Notes: generated by a model from the letters alone, not told the origin. 64,000 bases of DNA from Hyphomicrobiales bacterium (GCA_018335895.1 JAGXQU010000056.1:38805-102804); one strand, 5' to 3'; shown: positions 15,403 through 23,763, counted from the first letter of the stretch. Program-made: numbers and translations.

Positions 15403-16839
15403 ATGCGAAACCTCATGTATTTTGAGCAAATCACCAACATGATGCCTGGTCGCGTAAGGTTTGCTAACGTTCGTGCCGACCGCATGGGGTCGCTTCGAGC
15501 GAGCAGCGCCGAACGACAGGGGACGAAGCGATTGAGAAGAAAAGCGCCGACGCGCGAATTAAAATTCATTGATCTCTTCGCGGGGCTTGGCGGCTTTCAT
15601 TTAGCGCTTTCCCAGTTGGGTCATCGATGCGTTTTTGCTAGCGAACTTGATCCCGAACTAGCCATTCTCTACGAGAGAAATTTCGGATTAAAACCTTCTG
15701 GCGATATTCGGAAAGTGAAGCTCCGTAATATACCGAAGCATGACGTGCTGTGCGCCGGATTCCCGTGTCAGCCGTTTTCCAAAGCAGGTGATCAAAAGGG
15801 ACTTCGTTGCCCCCAGTGGGGTGACTTAATCGACTATGTGGTTGCGATTTTGCGATATCGCAAGCCGAAGTTTTTTATCATCGAGAATGTACCCAACCTC
15901 GTACGCCATAACAGAGGACGAACTTGGAAAAAAATTAAAGAGCGATTGCAAGAAGCTGGATATGACGTGGACGATGAGAAGCTATCGCCTCATATGTTTG
16001 GAATTCCGCAAATCCGTGAGCGCGCATTTATTATTGGTCAACGAGGGAATCTAAACGGTTTCAAGTGGCCTGATAAAAGTCCGTCAAAAAAACTTTCAAT
16101 CAAAGATATACTTGATCGCAATCCGGCAGGAGCTCGAAAGCTACCAATTCAATTCCTCGGATACCTGAATGCGTGGCAAGATTTCCTCAATCGATTTCCA
16201 AAAAAGGATGAGCTTCCTTCTTTTCCAATTTGGGCGATGGAATTCGGAGCTACATATCCATTCGAGAATAGAACACCGTTCTCTACGGGGTATCGAAAGC
16301 TCGATCGCTATCGCGGGTCATTTGGAAAATCCCTGAAGGGATTAAATCCTGAGGACGTGCGTGCCGCGCTTCCACCATATGCGAGATACGAAGAAAAAAG
16401 ATTTCCCGACTGGAAAGTCGAATTTATTCGAAAGAACCGCGCATTCTACAAGAAGCACAAGAAGCTAATCGATAAGTGGCTTTATCAGATCACTGATTTT
16501 GCGCCGAGTTTCCAAAAGCTTGAATGGAATGTGAAGGGCGGCAAGCGGCGCATCTGGAGCTATATCGTCCGCTTCCGTGCATCAGGCATAAGAATCAAGA
16601 AGCCGACGACGGCACCATCTCTTGTAGCCATGACAACAAGCCAAGTCCCGATAATAGGTTGGGAACGGCGTTACATGACGCCACGAGAATGCAGCCGACT
16701 GCAGAGCATGGGAAAACTGAGATATCTTCCGCGAGCAAAAGACGAAGCTTACAAAGCGCTCGGCAACGCAGTGAACGTGACGGTGGTCAAGGAGATTGCA
16801 GAGCGTCTGCTCCATCACGACAGTGCGCGCGTGCAATAA
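15403..16839 (+). CDS. DNA cytosine-5 methyltransferase
   Basis: 478 aa if started at 15403; an ATG at 15484 is an alternative, since the conserved domain begins near residue 54. C5-methyltransferase motifs are all present: motif I FIDLFAGLGGFHLAL (55-69), motif IV with catalytic Cys122 (DVLCAGFPCQPFSKAG), motif VI FFIIENVPN (158-166), motif VIII IPQIRERAF, and C-terminal ECSRLQSMG and ALGNAVNV. The target-recognition segment lies roughly at residues 220-400. It is 1 bp upstream of the GHKL ATPase gene, which is followed by Z1 with a 4-bp overlap. In such operons the methylase protects host DNA while the ATPase and Z1 proteins act on unmethylated DNA; the latter is family knowledge and inference. 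Confidence 0.93.
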   Translation: MRNLMYFEQITNMMPGRVRFANVRADRMGSLRASSAERQGTKRLRRKAPTRELKFIDLFAGLGGFHLALSQLGHRCVFASELDPELAILYERNFGLKPSGDIRKVKLRNIPKHDVLCAGFPCQPFSKAGDQKGLRCPQWGDLIDYVVAILRYRKPKFFIIENVPNLVRHNRGRTWKKIKERLQEAGYDVDDEKLSPHMFGIPQIRERAFIIGQRGNLNGFKWPDKSPSKKLSIKDILDRNPAGARKLPIQFLGYLNAWQDFLNRFPKKDELPSFPIWAMEFGATYPFENRTPFSTGYRKLDRYRGSFGKSLKGLNPEDVRAALPPYARYEEKRFPDWKVEFIRKNRAFYKKHKKLIDKWLYQITDFAPSFQKLEWNVKGGKRRIWSYIVRFRASGIRIKKPTTAPSLVAMTTSQVPIIGWERRYMTPRECSRLQSMGKLRYLPRAKDEAYKALGNAVNVTVVKEIAERLLHHDSARVQ

Positions 16840-16840
16840 T

Positions 16841-18397
16841 ATGTCGGAATCCAATTCAGCGGCAGTCTTAGAGAAAGTAAGTATCAGGCCCGGCGTGAGC
16901 ATTCTCTCTGTTCTCCGCCATCTCAACTACAAGCCTTGGTTCGCCCTCGCTGAGTTTGTAGATAACGCAATTCAGAGTTTTGTGGAGAATCGAGAAGCAT
17001 TACAAAAACTCCACGGGAGCGATTGGAAATTAAAGGTTACAGTCGAGGTTGATACATCGTCACCCGGCCGAATTGTCATACGGGATAACGCATCGGGAAT
17101 CCTTCCAGGAGCATTTCCCAGAGCCTTTCGTCCAGCGGTAGTCCCTCCAGACCGTAGCGGACTTTCCGAGTTCGGCATGGGAATGAAGAGTGCAGCGTGC
17201 TGGTTCTCACCTCGTTGGCAGGTACGAACGAAAGCGCTAGGAGACTCTGTTGAAAGAACCGTGAAGTTCGATATCGACCGTATTGTAGAGGATGAAATTG
17301 AAGAACTCGATATTCAAGAGTCTCCAGCAAATAAGAATGACCACTACACGGAGATTTCACTTGATGATCTGCACCATGTCCCAGTTGGCCGATCACTCGG
17401 CAAAATCAAGGAACACTTAGCAGATATCTATCGATGCTTTATTCGCGAAGGTGTGTTGGAACTCCGGTTTGGAACGGAGGTGCTTACCTATGAAGAGCCT
17501 CCAGTTCTTAGCGCTCCATATTTTAAAGATGCGACCGGACCAGCCCAACTTTGGCGCAAGGAAATAAACTTCGAACTGGGCGATGGTCTCGCTGTGCGGG
17601 GTTTCGCTGCGCTCAGAGACCCCGGCAATTATTCGCGTTCAGGCTTCGCTCTATTCCGCAAGAAGCGGCTCATTGAAGGTAGCGGGGAAGAGGGTTACCG
17701 GCCGACGATGATTTTTGGAACGTCTGGAAGCAGCAGCTACGCGCGTCTCAGATTGTTTGGTGAACTTCATCTAGAAGGATTTGAGGTAAGCCACACGAAG
17801 GATGGTTTTCGCTGGGACGATAACGAAGAACCTTTTCTGGAGTTGCTGAAAGAGCATCTTGACAGCGATGAACTGGCTCTTCTGCGTCAATGCGAGAACT
17901 ATAGATCACTGGCTTCAAAAAAGGATCGCACACAGGCGGCAACCAAGGCACTTGATAGGACGGGAGATGTCATCGCTGACACGATGCCGCAGATTCTGCC
18001 AGGTGTGGCCGAGCAGCCGCCTGTGGAAACTACTTCTGATCCTCTCCCAAGCCAGCCGACTCTGGCGAAGCGAGAATTATCTTTCGATTTTCGAGGCGAG
18101 CCCTGGTTGGTTCGTATCGAACTATCAGACGATCCAGGTGAAGGCGATTGGCTTTCAATCAGCGATCCCGAAAATTCTGAAGGCGGCGCGGACATTATCG
18201 ATATTCGATTGTCTATGGCCCATCCGTTCATGGTGACATTCGCTCAAACTGAGGCCGGAGATATCGAACCACTATTAAGGGTGGCTGCAGCCCTTGCGAT
18301 TGGAGAGAAATTGGCGCGTCGCGCTGGGGTCAAATCGGCTGGAACAGTCCGTAGGAATATGAATGAGATTTTAAGAGAGGCATTGTCCAAACCATGA
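16841..18397 (+). CDS. GHKL ATPase (MORC-like) of a restriction-type system
   Basis: 518 aa from ATG 16841. The ATP-binding fold shows the N-box ALAEFVDNAIQSF (Glu38, Asp41, Asn42), G1 box IRDNASGI (Asp82, Gly86) and G2 box FGMGMKSAACWF (111-122). A second domain resembling the S5-like transducer domain covers about 190-330. Prokaryotic MORC-like GHKL ATPases have been linked by comparative genomics to restriction-modification operons with a methylase and a Z1 protein, and this is that arrangement. They are expected to clamp DNA using ATP. The gene starts 1 bp after the methylase stop; its stop overlaps the Z1 start (ATGA). Confidence 0.85.
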   Translation: MSESNSAAVLEKVSIRPGVSILSVLRHLNYKPWFALAEFVDNAIQSFVENREALQKLHGSDWKLKVTVEVDTSSPGRIVIRDNASGILPGAFPRAFRPAVVPPDRSGLSEFGMGMKSAACWFSPRWQVRTKALGDSVERTVKFDIDRIVEDEIEELDIQESPANKNDHYTEISLDDLHHVPVGRSLGKIKEHLADIYRCFIREGVLELRFGTEVLTYEEPPVLSAPYFKDATGPAQLWRKEINFELGDGLAVRGFAALRDPGNYSRSGFALFRKKRLIEGSGEEGYRPTMIFGTSGSSSYARLRLFGELHLEGFEVSHTKDGFRWDDNEEPFLELLKEHLDSDELALLRQCENYRSLASKKDRTQAATKALDRTGDVIADTMPQILPGVAEQPPVETTSDPLPSQPTLAKRELSFDFRGEPWLVRIELSDDPGEGDWLSISDPENSEGGADIIDIRLSMAHPFMVTFAQTEAGDIEPLLRVAAALAIGEKLARRAGVKSAGTVRRNMNEILREALSKP

Positions 18398-20610
18398 AAA
18401 ACGCTGCTTCAGGATCGGGCATTTCACCTCTCGCAAACCAGGTACTGAAGCCAGGAGTGAAATGGCTACCGTTTCAACGAGAGCAGACAACGGGAATTAT
18501 CCAACGAAGCGGTCTAGAAGACGACGAGCAAAAAAATCTTGTTCAATCCGCCGCAGAGATTCTCGGCTCCGGTGTGGACCCGCGAAAAGGTCCTGCAACC
18601 AGCACGGGACTTGTAGTTGGTTATGTTCAAAGCGGAAAGACGCTTTCTTTCACAACTGTAATCGGCCTCGCTCGCGACAACGGGTTTCCACTTGTCATTG
18701 TGGTCGCGGGAAATAAGACAAATCTTCTCGCTCAATCCCATCAACGGCTATTGAAAGACCTCGACGTAGAAGGTGGCGACGGCCTCCCAGCATGGATTAT
18801 GGATAAGAATCCACGCGAACAGGGCGGGAGATACGAACAACTCTTAAAACAAACAATAGCCAATTGGCGCGACCGCACACGTGATGCGGAAGAAAAACCA
18901 ACGCTACTCCTCACAGTGCTTAAACAAAATCACAGGCTGAGCTCGCTGACGGCATTGTTACGAAAACTTGATATGAAGGACGTACCCGCGCTCATTATTG
19001 ATGACGAAGCCGACCAGGCCAGTCTAAACACTGCCGTAAATCAAAATCGAGAGAGCACAACATACACCAGGCTACGTGAACTTAGAGATTCATTGCCTTG
19101 GCATACTTTTCTTCAGTACACCGCTACGCCTCAAGCACTTCTGCTCATAAATATATCGAATGTCTTGTCTCCAGACTTTGTGCATGTTCTAGAGCCAGGG
19201 AATTCGTATGTAGGTGGTGAAGAATTTTTCCGACCGCAAAGCCCATATGTAGAAACTATTCCGGCGGGCGATATTCCAGCCAGAAATTCTCTCCCCAACG
19301 ATCCCCCGGACAGTTTTCTAAGGGCTCTGAGGGTCTTTTTTGTCGGACTATCAGCAAGCATCATTGCAAAAAGCGGTCGGCGCTCAATGCTAATCCATCC
19401 TGGAGTTGCAAAAACTGTTCACCAACGAAGTGCGAGGTGGGCAACCGCAGCGAAAGATTCGTGGATGAGCGCACTCAATGCTGGGGCGAATGATCCTGAT
19501 CGGAAAGATGTCCTGGCAGAATTTGAGGCGGCATATAATGAACTGAAGATAACGACGTCAGACTTGCCTGACTTCGATCAAATCATTGAGAAAATGCCAC
19601 GGGCTCTTCGCAATACGACAGTGATTGAATTCAATACCCGCGGCAGTCCTAAAACGCCAGAAATCAATTGGCGACACGCTGAAGGATGGATTCTGGTTGG
19701 TGGCTTAGCCGTTGATCGTGGATTTACCGTCGACTCCTTGTCAGTGACCTACATGCCTCGTGGGGTAGGTGGCGGGAATGCAGACTCGATTCAACAACGA
19801 GCGCGTTTTTTTGGATACAAGCGCCGCTATTTGGGCCTTTGTCGAATTTATCTTGAACAGGATTTGAGAACGGCTTTTGAGAATTACATTGAGCATGAAC
19901 AAACAATGAGGGCCGAGCTGAAAAGGCTCGCTGCTTCCGGAGAGGACCTACGCACTTGGCGAAGGCGGCTTATTCTCGACCCGAGCTTGCAGCCTTGCCG
20001 ACGCTCAGTGATTTCTGACCCGTATTCTCGAACTAGAGCAGGTGGAGGGTGGACCCAACAGCGCGGAGCACTTCTCACTCCCACAATACGAAAATCCAAC
20101 ACTGATGTGCTCGCACGTCTAACTGCATCGCAATCATTTAGACGTGATACGACATATTCATCAAATGAGACCGCTCAACAACACGAAATTGCGCCTGACG
20201 TACCGATGCAAGCGATCATAGATATTTTGACTGAGTATCTTTTTGATGAGCCAAGAGATACCGCAGCGTTTACTGGTCTTTTGATTACAATCGCTGAAGC
20301 ATTGAGAAATAATAGAGACCTAACAGCGACGGTATATAAAATGAGGCCGAAAGCGGGTGGTCGGCGTGACATTTATGAAGATGGGACAATAGATAATTTT
20401 CTCCAAGGCCGCACGGATAGGGCTGGTGGGTATCCCGGTGATACGTTCTACCAACAACCAGATAAACTATCGCTTCAATTGCATTCTTATGACTTGAGAT
20501 CGAAGAAGGGTTCAAAAATTCTTGCGAGTGCGGCTCCACTTATTGCAGTTCACGTGCCTGCATCGTTAGCAAGGGACTGGCTCTTCCAGTTCCAGAGCGG
20601 ACAAAACTGA
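18394..20610 (+). CDS. Z1-domain SF2-like ATPase/endonuclease
   Basis: 738 aa. The Z1 family shows a P-loop-like VGYVQSGKT (75-83), a Walker-B-like LIIDDEADQAS near residue 200, YTATPQA just after, then VGGLAVDRGFTVDSL and RARFFGYKRRYLGLCRIY in the C-terminal RecA-like lobe. Z1 proteins are helicase-like ATPases found with MORC-like ATPases and DNA methylases in predicted phage-defence operons. No separate nuclease (Vsr, DUF4420 or PD-(D/E)XK) follows, so DNA cleavage, if any, must come from Z1 itself or another gene. Last gene of the three-gene unit. Confidence 0.85.
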   Translation: MKNAASGSGISPLANQVLKPGVKWLPFQREQTTGIIQRSGLEDDEQKNLVQSAAEILGSGVDPRKGPATSTGLVVGYVQSGKTLSFTTVIGLARDNGFPLVIVVAGNKTNLLAQSHQRLLKDLDVEGGDGLPAWIMDKNPREQGGRYEQLLKQTIANWRDRTRDAEEKPTLLLTVLKQNHRLSSLTALLRKLDMKDVPALIIDDEADQASLNTAVNQNRESTTYTRLRELRDSLPWHTFLQYTATPQALLLINISNVLSPDFVHVLEPGNSYVGGEEFFRPQSPYVETIPAGDIPARNSLPNDPPDSFLRALRVFFVGLSASIIAKSGRRSMLIHPGVAKTVHQRSARWATAAKDSWMSALNAGANDPDRKDVLAEFEAAYNELKITTSDLPDFDQIIEKMPRALRNTTVIEFNTRGSPKTPEINWRHAEGWILVGGLAVDRGFTVDSLSVTYMPRGVGGGNADSIQQRARFFGYKRRYLGLCRIYLEQDLRTAFENYIEHEQTMRAELKRLAASGEDLRTWRRRLILDPSLQPCRRSVISDPYSRTRAGGGWTQQRGALLTPTIRKSNTDVLARLTASQSFRRDTTYSSNETAQQHEIAPDVPMQAIIDILTEYLFDEPRDTAAFTGLLITIAEALRNNRDLTATVYKMRPKAGGRRDIYEDGTIDNFLQGRTDRAGGYPGDTFYQQPDKLSLQLHSYDLRSKKGSKILASAAPLIAVHVPASLARDWLFQFQSGQN

Positions 20611-20631
20611 AAACCAAGCACCAGTAGAGCA

Positions 20632-20661
20632 ATGAAAAGCCGCCGGTGCTGCCGGCGGCTT
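20632..20661 (-). terminator. Terminator for the minus-strand pair at the element 1 right end
   Basis: GCCGCCGG (20639-20646) and CCGGCGGC (20652-20659) form an 8-bp stem with a five-base loop; on the minus strand the stem is followed by TTTTC. It may also slow + strand transcription from the Z1 operon. Confidence 0.75.
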
Positions 20662-20687
20662 CGAGGGTTCTCGCGATATACGAGCGC

Positions 20688-20942
20688 CTACCGGCGACGA
20701 TTGCCGGGTTTGTTTTGTCCTTCTCCTTGCCGATTGCGGCGGTCATTGCCGCTCGGCTGGTCATCATCCTTCGGAGTACGAAGCACCACGCGGCCGTCTA
20801 CAGGCAGCGCCTGGAGCACGAGATTGTATCCTTCGCCGTCCTGGTGCGGGAACGCTGCACCGATAGGAAGCCAGAAGTCGTCCGATCCTTCGCGCTTCAC
20901 GACCGTGAAGGCGCGATAGGCCATCTGTTGGCTCTTTGCCAT
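20688..20942 (-). CDS. Conserved small element protein (homologue in element 2)
   Basis: 84 aa from ATG 20942 (AGGAG 7 bp upstream on the minus strand). It contains FWLPIGAAFPHQDGEGYNL and LQALPVDGRVVLRTPKDD, closely matching FYTRIGSAWKVAEDGISIQL and LDALPTDGKLVLFPPKEG in the small protein at 26984-27175 of element 2. The C-terminal tail is basic and Gln/Asn/Arg-rich. Such short proteins recur as hypotheticals in alphaproteobacterial mobile elements, as far as I recall. Both copies are encoded against the direction of the backbone. Function unknown. Confidence 0.7.
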   Translation of the reverse strand: MAKSQQMAYRAFTVVKREGSDDFWLPIGAAFPHQDGEGYNLVLQALPVDGRVVLRTPKDDDQPSGNDRRNRQGEGQNKPGNRRR

Positions 20943-20943
20943 C

Positions 20944-21201
20944 TTACTGCTCCTTGCTGTTGAGACGCGGAACGAACGCAACACGCGTTCGGATCAGTGA
21001 AAGCACGTCGTCGATGGAACTGACTTTCTCACTGGCGACTTCCTGGTCGAGTAATTGCGGAACGTGCTCGTCCACGGTCGTCGCCGTCATCTGCACGGCA
21101 ACGTGACCGCCTGCGAGCGGCACAAGCTCGATCCTCAGGAATTCGATGGATGAGTAGGGTGGTCGCGCGGGATACGCGCTGACTTGTATGTCAAGCATCA
21201 A
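20944..21201 (-). CDS. Small hypothetical protein upstream of the conserved small gene
   Basis: 85 aa, mixed alpha/beta composition (MMLDIQVSAYPARPPYSSIE then VEVASEKVSSIDDVLSLI-type helix). Its stop is 1 bp before the next gene's start, so the two form an operon. No family recognized. It is the last gene before the right end of element 1. Confidence 0.6.
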   Translation of the reverse strand: MMLDIQVSAYPARPPYSSIEFLRIELVPLAGGHVAVQMTATTVDEHVPQLLDQEVASEKVSSIDDVLSLIRTRVAFVPRLNSKEQ

Positions 21202-21358
21202 GCCCTCCGTCGGGGTTCACCGGCAGCTCTGGAATGGGTGCCGGTCGCCACGACGGAAGCTGTCTAGAATCATACGCCTCGATTTTTGGGCTGCAACTGC
21301 GCCCAGGGCAGGGGTCGCAAATCCTGGTGCAACCCGGATTCGCCCGTAGTAATCTCCC

Positions 21359-21378
21359 GGAGCCAAAACGGAGCCAAA
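21359..21378 (+). repeat. Arm-type repeat pair, right end of element 1
   Basis: GGAGCCAAA at 21359-21367 and 21370-21378 (11-bp period), 50 bp before the core, is identical in word and period to the left-end pair at 958-977. Confidence 0.65.
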
Positions 21379-21397
21379 ATTCCGGAAAGCGCAGTCT

Positions 21398-21434
21398 GCG
21401 GGCGTAGTTCAGTGGTAGAACGACAGCTTCCCAA
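21398..21434 (+). other. tRNA-Gly 5' half copy (element 1 right att / element 2 left att)
   Basis: A 37-bp exact copy of 778-814, ending in TTCCCAA (21428-21434), after which the sequence turns into element 2 DNA. It is carried at the right end of element 1 and would restore the tRNA if followed directly by the 3' half. As arranged, element 2 follows and the tRNA is again interrupted. Confidence 0.85.
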
Positions 21435-21554
21435 TCAGCCGCCGCGATTTTCATAGTTCTCCATACTTGAAGATGAGCCCCGATTTTTGGGGCTTTCTGC
21501 GTGATACCCTTATCGTAGTTGCACTTTGAAAAACGCAGCTACACCCCATCCATC

Positions 21555-21574
21555 GGTGCCTGAGAGGTGCCTGA
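21555..21574 (+). repeat. Arm-type repeat pair, left end of element 2
   Basis: GGTGCCTGA at 21555-21563 and 21566-21574 (11-bp period), 121 bp inside the left core and touching the integrase start. The right end has GGTGCCTAT/GGTGCCTGG at 57451-57470. Confidence 0.65.
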
Positions 21575-21576
21575 CA

Positions 21577-22710
21577 ATGAGAGCCCTGCTGACTGATGTC
21601 AGCTTGAGGGCTCTTAAGGTGCCTTCAAGCGGACAGTACACCGTATGGGACAAAGCGAGCCCTATCGGCATCCGCGTTTCCGCAGGAGGCGCGAAAACAT
21701 ACATCGTCCTTATCGGGAGCGGCAGACGACGCACTCTCGGCAAGGTTGGAATTATCTCGCTCGCCGAGGCACGGGCCGAAGCGCGGCGCGTTCTCGCCGA
21801 GAAGACCCTAGGGCTCACAAAGCCAAAAGTGTCCTCTGTATCTTTTTCTTCGGCTACCTCGCTCTTTCTTGAACAAAACTATCGAGGAAAGAGACCGAGA
21901 ACCAAACATGAAGTGGAGCGGCTTCTCACGAAGCACTTCATTCCCGTGTTTGGAAAGAAACCCGTGGCCGAAATCACTGACGGCGATGTCGGCGGCGTTC
22001 TTTCGAAACTCGCACGAGTACCAAGCGAACAACTACACGCCTTCCGAGCCGTTAGAGCGATGCTGAAATGGTGTACGCGGCCACCACGCCGCTACATCGC
22101 TCACAGTCCGCTTGAAGGATACGAACCGCCAGGAGAAGACCGAAAGGGCACTCGTGTTCTGTCCGACAAAGAACTTGCTCGGATTTGGCACGCGGCTACT
22201 GGCGCATATGGCGGTCTCTTTCGTCTCCTCATCCTTTGGGGGACGAGGAACGGCGAGACGGCACGCATCAAACGCGCGTGGCTTGACGACGGCGTGCTCA
22301 CGATACCGGGTGAGGTGACGAAAAACGGTAGAGCTCACGTTATTCCGCTTCTTCCACTCGCTCGCTCGGTTCTCTCCGACCAGAAAGGGGCGGGGCCGTA
22401 TTTCTTCCCCGGCAAGGACAGCGACGCGCACTTCAACGACGGTTCGTGGGGCAAGCTCAAAAGTGAGCTCGACCGCGTGTCCGGCGTGAAGAACTGGCAG
22501 CTCCGCGATATTCGTCGGACATTCCGGACGAACATGGCGAAGCTCAAGGTATCCAGGGAGGTGGCGGAGGTATTGCTTAACCACGTCACGGGTGCCAACC
22601 GAAACGACCTCGACGAGATTTACAACAAGTACGACTTTCTCGACGAGAAACGTGCCGCACTTGCGAAATGGGAAGCTCGGCTGCGCCAAATTCTAAAAGA
22701 GAAACAATGA
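21577..22710 (+). CDS. Tyrosine recombinase (integrase) of element 2
   Basis: 377 aa from the ATG at 21577, chosen because family resemblance starts at LLTDVSLRALKVPSSGQY and the upstream 51 bp contain the arm sites. Arm-binding domain (1-65), core-binding domain (about 85-170), and catalytic domain with LILWGTRNGE (Arg), VTKNGRAHVIPL (Lys), QLRDIRRTFRT (Arg; the first His of HxxR is Arg here), LLNHVTG (His) and DEIYNKYDF (Tyr). It is related to the integrase of element 1 and uses the same tRNA target, but its arm repeats differ (GGTGCCTGA versus GGAGCCAAA), consistent with independent control of the two elements. Followed by a strong terminator. Confidence 0.94.
   Translation: MRALLTDVSLRALKVPSSGQYTVWDKASPIGIRVSAGGAKTYIVLIGSGRRRTLGKVGIISLAEARAEARRVLAEKTLGLTKPKVSSVSFSSATSLFLEQNYRGKRPRTKHEVERLLTKHFIPVFGKKPVAEITDGDVGGVLSKLARVPSEQLHAFRAVRAMLKWCTRPPRRYIAHSPLEGYEPPGEDRKGTRVLSDKELARIWHAATGAYGGLFRLLILWGTRNGETARIKRAWLDDGVLTIPGEVTKNGRAHVIPLLPLARSVLSDQKGAGPYFFPGKDSDAHFNDGSWGKLKSELDRVSGVKNWQLRDIRRTFRTNMAKLKVSREVAEVLLNHVTGANRNDLDEIYNKYDFLDEKRAALAKWEARLRQILKEKQ
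21580..21614 (+). promoter_or_regulatory. Nested hairpin over the integrase 2 start
   Basis: AGAGCCC (21580-21586) pairs with GGGCTCT (21608-21614), and inside it GCTGAC (21588-21593) pairs with GTCAGC (21598-21603), giving a 13-bp near-continuous stem beginning at codon 2. It could reduce integrase translation or bind a regulator. Confidence 0.45.
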
Positions 22711-22741
22711 GGAGCCACGGGTATCTTGTGGCTCCTCTTTC
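22709..22741 (+). terminator. Rho-independent terminator after integrase 2
   Basis: A perfect 10-bp stem GAGGAGCCAC/GTGGCTCCTC with TTT after it, overlapping the integrase stop codon. Confidence 0.85.
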
Positions 22742-22787
22742 CTATGCATACATTCTCGATGTCCACCGGTGGATTAACCGGATGGCG

Positions 22788-22818
22788 TTGCAACGCTCTC
22801 CTAGCAGGGAGTTTGCAA
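22788..22818 (+). promoter_or_regulatory. Hairpin burying the RBS of the element 2 HTH gene
   Basis: The outer arms TTGCAA (22788-22793 and 22813-22818) pair with each other. Inside, CTCTCCT (22796-22802) pairs with AGGGAG (22806-22811) with one bulge. AGGGAG is the Shine-Dalgarno and the right arm includes the A of the ATG at 22818. A CCACCGGTGG palindrome lies 15 bp further upstream (22764-22773). Same logic as the hairpins at 2579-2642 and 3063-3095. Confidence 0.55.
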
Positions 22819-23051
22819 TGTCCAAGCCGCTCATCGTGGACTGGAAGGGGTTGAAGAAGCTCGGTTGGTGCTATTCGAGGGCTCACACCTGGCGATTGAT
22901 GTACGACCCGCAGTACGAAGACAGCCGGTTTCCGGCGTGTCGAAAACTCGGGAAGCACAGAAACGCTCATCCGGTGTGGAAGGTTTCGGACGTACTGGCC
23001 TACTTCGAATCCCACGGTCTGAAAGTGACTGAAGATTGGAATGCTTCCTGA
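22818..23051 (+). CDS. Small DNA-binding (AlpA/excisionase-like) protein
   Basis: 77 aa from ATG 22818. The sequence LIVDWKGLKKLGWCYSRAHT, then HPVWKVSDVLAYFESHGL, fits an AlpA/MerR-like winged HTH with recognition helix near residues 12-28. It occupies the same position as the 2648-2977 gene of element 1: first gene after the integrase, flanked by terminators and preceded by an SD-masking hairpin. Likely a recombination directionality factor or early regulator; this is inference. Confidence 0.7.
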   Translation: MSKPLIVDWKGLKKLGWCYSRAHTWRLMYDPQYEDSRFPACRKLGKHRNAHPVWKVSDVLAYFESHGLKVTEDWNAS

Positions 23052-23061
23052 CTTGGAAGCC

Positions 23062-23090
23062 GGGCGGGGTTTCCAACACCCCGCCCTTTT
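23062..23090 (+). terminator. Rho-independent terminator
   Basis: A perfect 8-bp stem GGGCGGGG/CCCCGCCC with a nine-base loop and TTTT, 11 bp after the HTH stop. The next operon starts at 23104, so its promoter must overlap or read through this point. Confidence 0.92.
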
Positions 23091-23103
23091 CATAGGGGGG
23101 ATA

Positions 23104-23763
23104 ATGTCGGACGCATTGTCGTACTTACAACTGGCCTTCGACCACATCGACGAGTACAAAAAAACTGGTTCAACGTATCATCTTTCCGACGCCGCAAACT
23201 ATTTGGAAAAAGCGAAGCAGATAGACCCCGACGTATCGTACACAGCCCGCGACAGCGAAGGCGACGACATTCGTATAGATATTCCGCGCTTGTCCGGGCT
23301 CGCGCTGTACTTCGAGGCAAAAGAAGATTTTGATAATGGTTTGTACAATAGCGCAGCTTCTCTCTGTGAGCGCTCACTACAACACCTTCCAAACTTCCGC
23401 TTGGCAAAAAATCTACTTGCTGACGCGAAACTAAACGGCGGCGACGCGCACACAGCACTTCACATCGTACAGACACAAGCTCGCGAAGCACCGACACCCG
23501 AAAACATACGAACCGAAGAACGCATCACACGCGCCGTACAACAAAATCTCCACAACCCAAACATCTTTCGTAAACACCCGTGGCTCCTCCAAGCCGCAGG
23601 GCTCTTTGTCGGATTTTGGGGCTTGGGGTATCCGTGGACGAGCTGGTCTAATTTCTACATCAACATTTTCTTCTTCGGCGTGGGCGGCCTGCTCTTTTTA
23701 GCTGGGTACCTCATAAAAGAAGTGAACTTCTTAGAACACTACGAGCGCGATAGGCGTAAATGA
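23104..23763 (+). CDS. TPR-like protein with C-terminal membrane segments
   Basis: 219 aa from ATG 23104 (GGGGGGA just upstream). The N-terminal two-thirds are helical with TPR-like repeats (ALSYLQLAFDHIDEYKKTGS, NYLEKAKQIDPDV, LYNSAASLCERSLQHLPNF), and two membrane helices follow (about 160-177 and 185-205, FYINIFFFGVGGLLFLAGYL). The stop overlaps the ATPase A start by 4 bp (ATGA), so the two are co-translated. Probably the membrane anchor or partner of ATPase A, matching the 3096/3367 proteins in element 1. Confidence 0.72.
   Translation: MSDALSYLQLAFDHIDEYKKTGSTYHLSDAANYLEKAKQIDPDVSYTARDSEGDDIRIDIPRLSGLALYFEAKEDFDNGLYNSAASLCERSLQHLPNFRLAKNLLADAKLNGGDAHTALHIVQTQAREAPTPENIRTEERITRAVQQNLHNPNIFRKHPWLLQAAGLFVGFWGLGYPWTSWSNFYINIFFFGVGGLLFLAGYLIKEVNFLEHYERDRRK

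Larger units (their letters stand above)
815..21434 (+). mobile_element. Element 1: tRNA-Gly-integrated element with plasmid-like/conjugation-like backbone
   Basis: About 20.6 kb between two TTCCCAA cores. It has GGAGCCAAA repeat pairs near both ends (958-977, 21359-21378), a tyrosine integrase at the left end, ATPase A plus Replic_Relax, ATPase B next to a HTH gene and origin-like repeats, and defence cargo. Its right end carries a 37-bp copy of the tRNA 5' half, so if it were alone in the gene it would rebuild an intact tRNA at its right junction. In this array that repair is blocked by element 2. No relaxase of a classical MOB family, VirB4 homologue or mating-pore gene is visible, so it is more likely mobilizable or replicative than self-conjugative. 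Confidence 0.8.

Noticed and set aside
21191..21454. Minus-strand open frame across the element 1/element 2 junction
   Set aside because: It crosses the tRNA half and arm repeats, so it is not credible as a gene.
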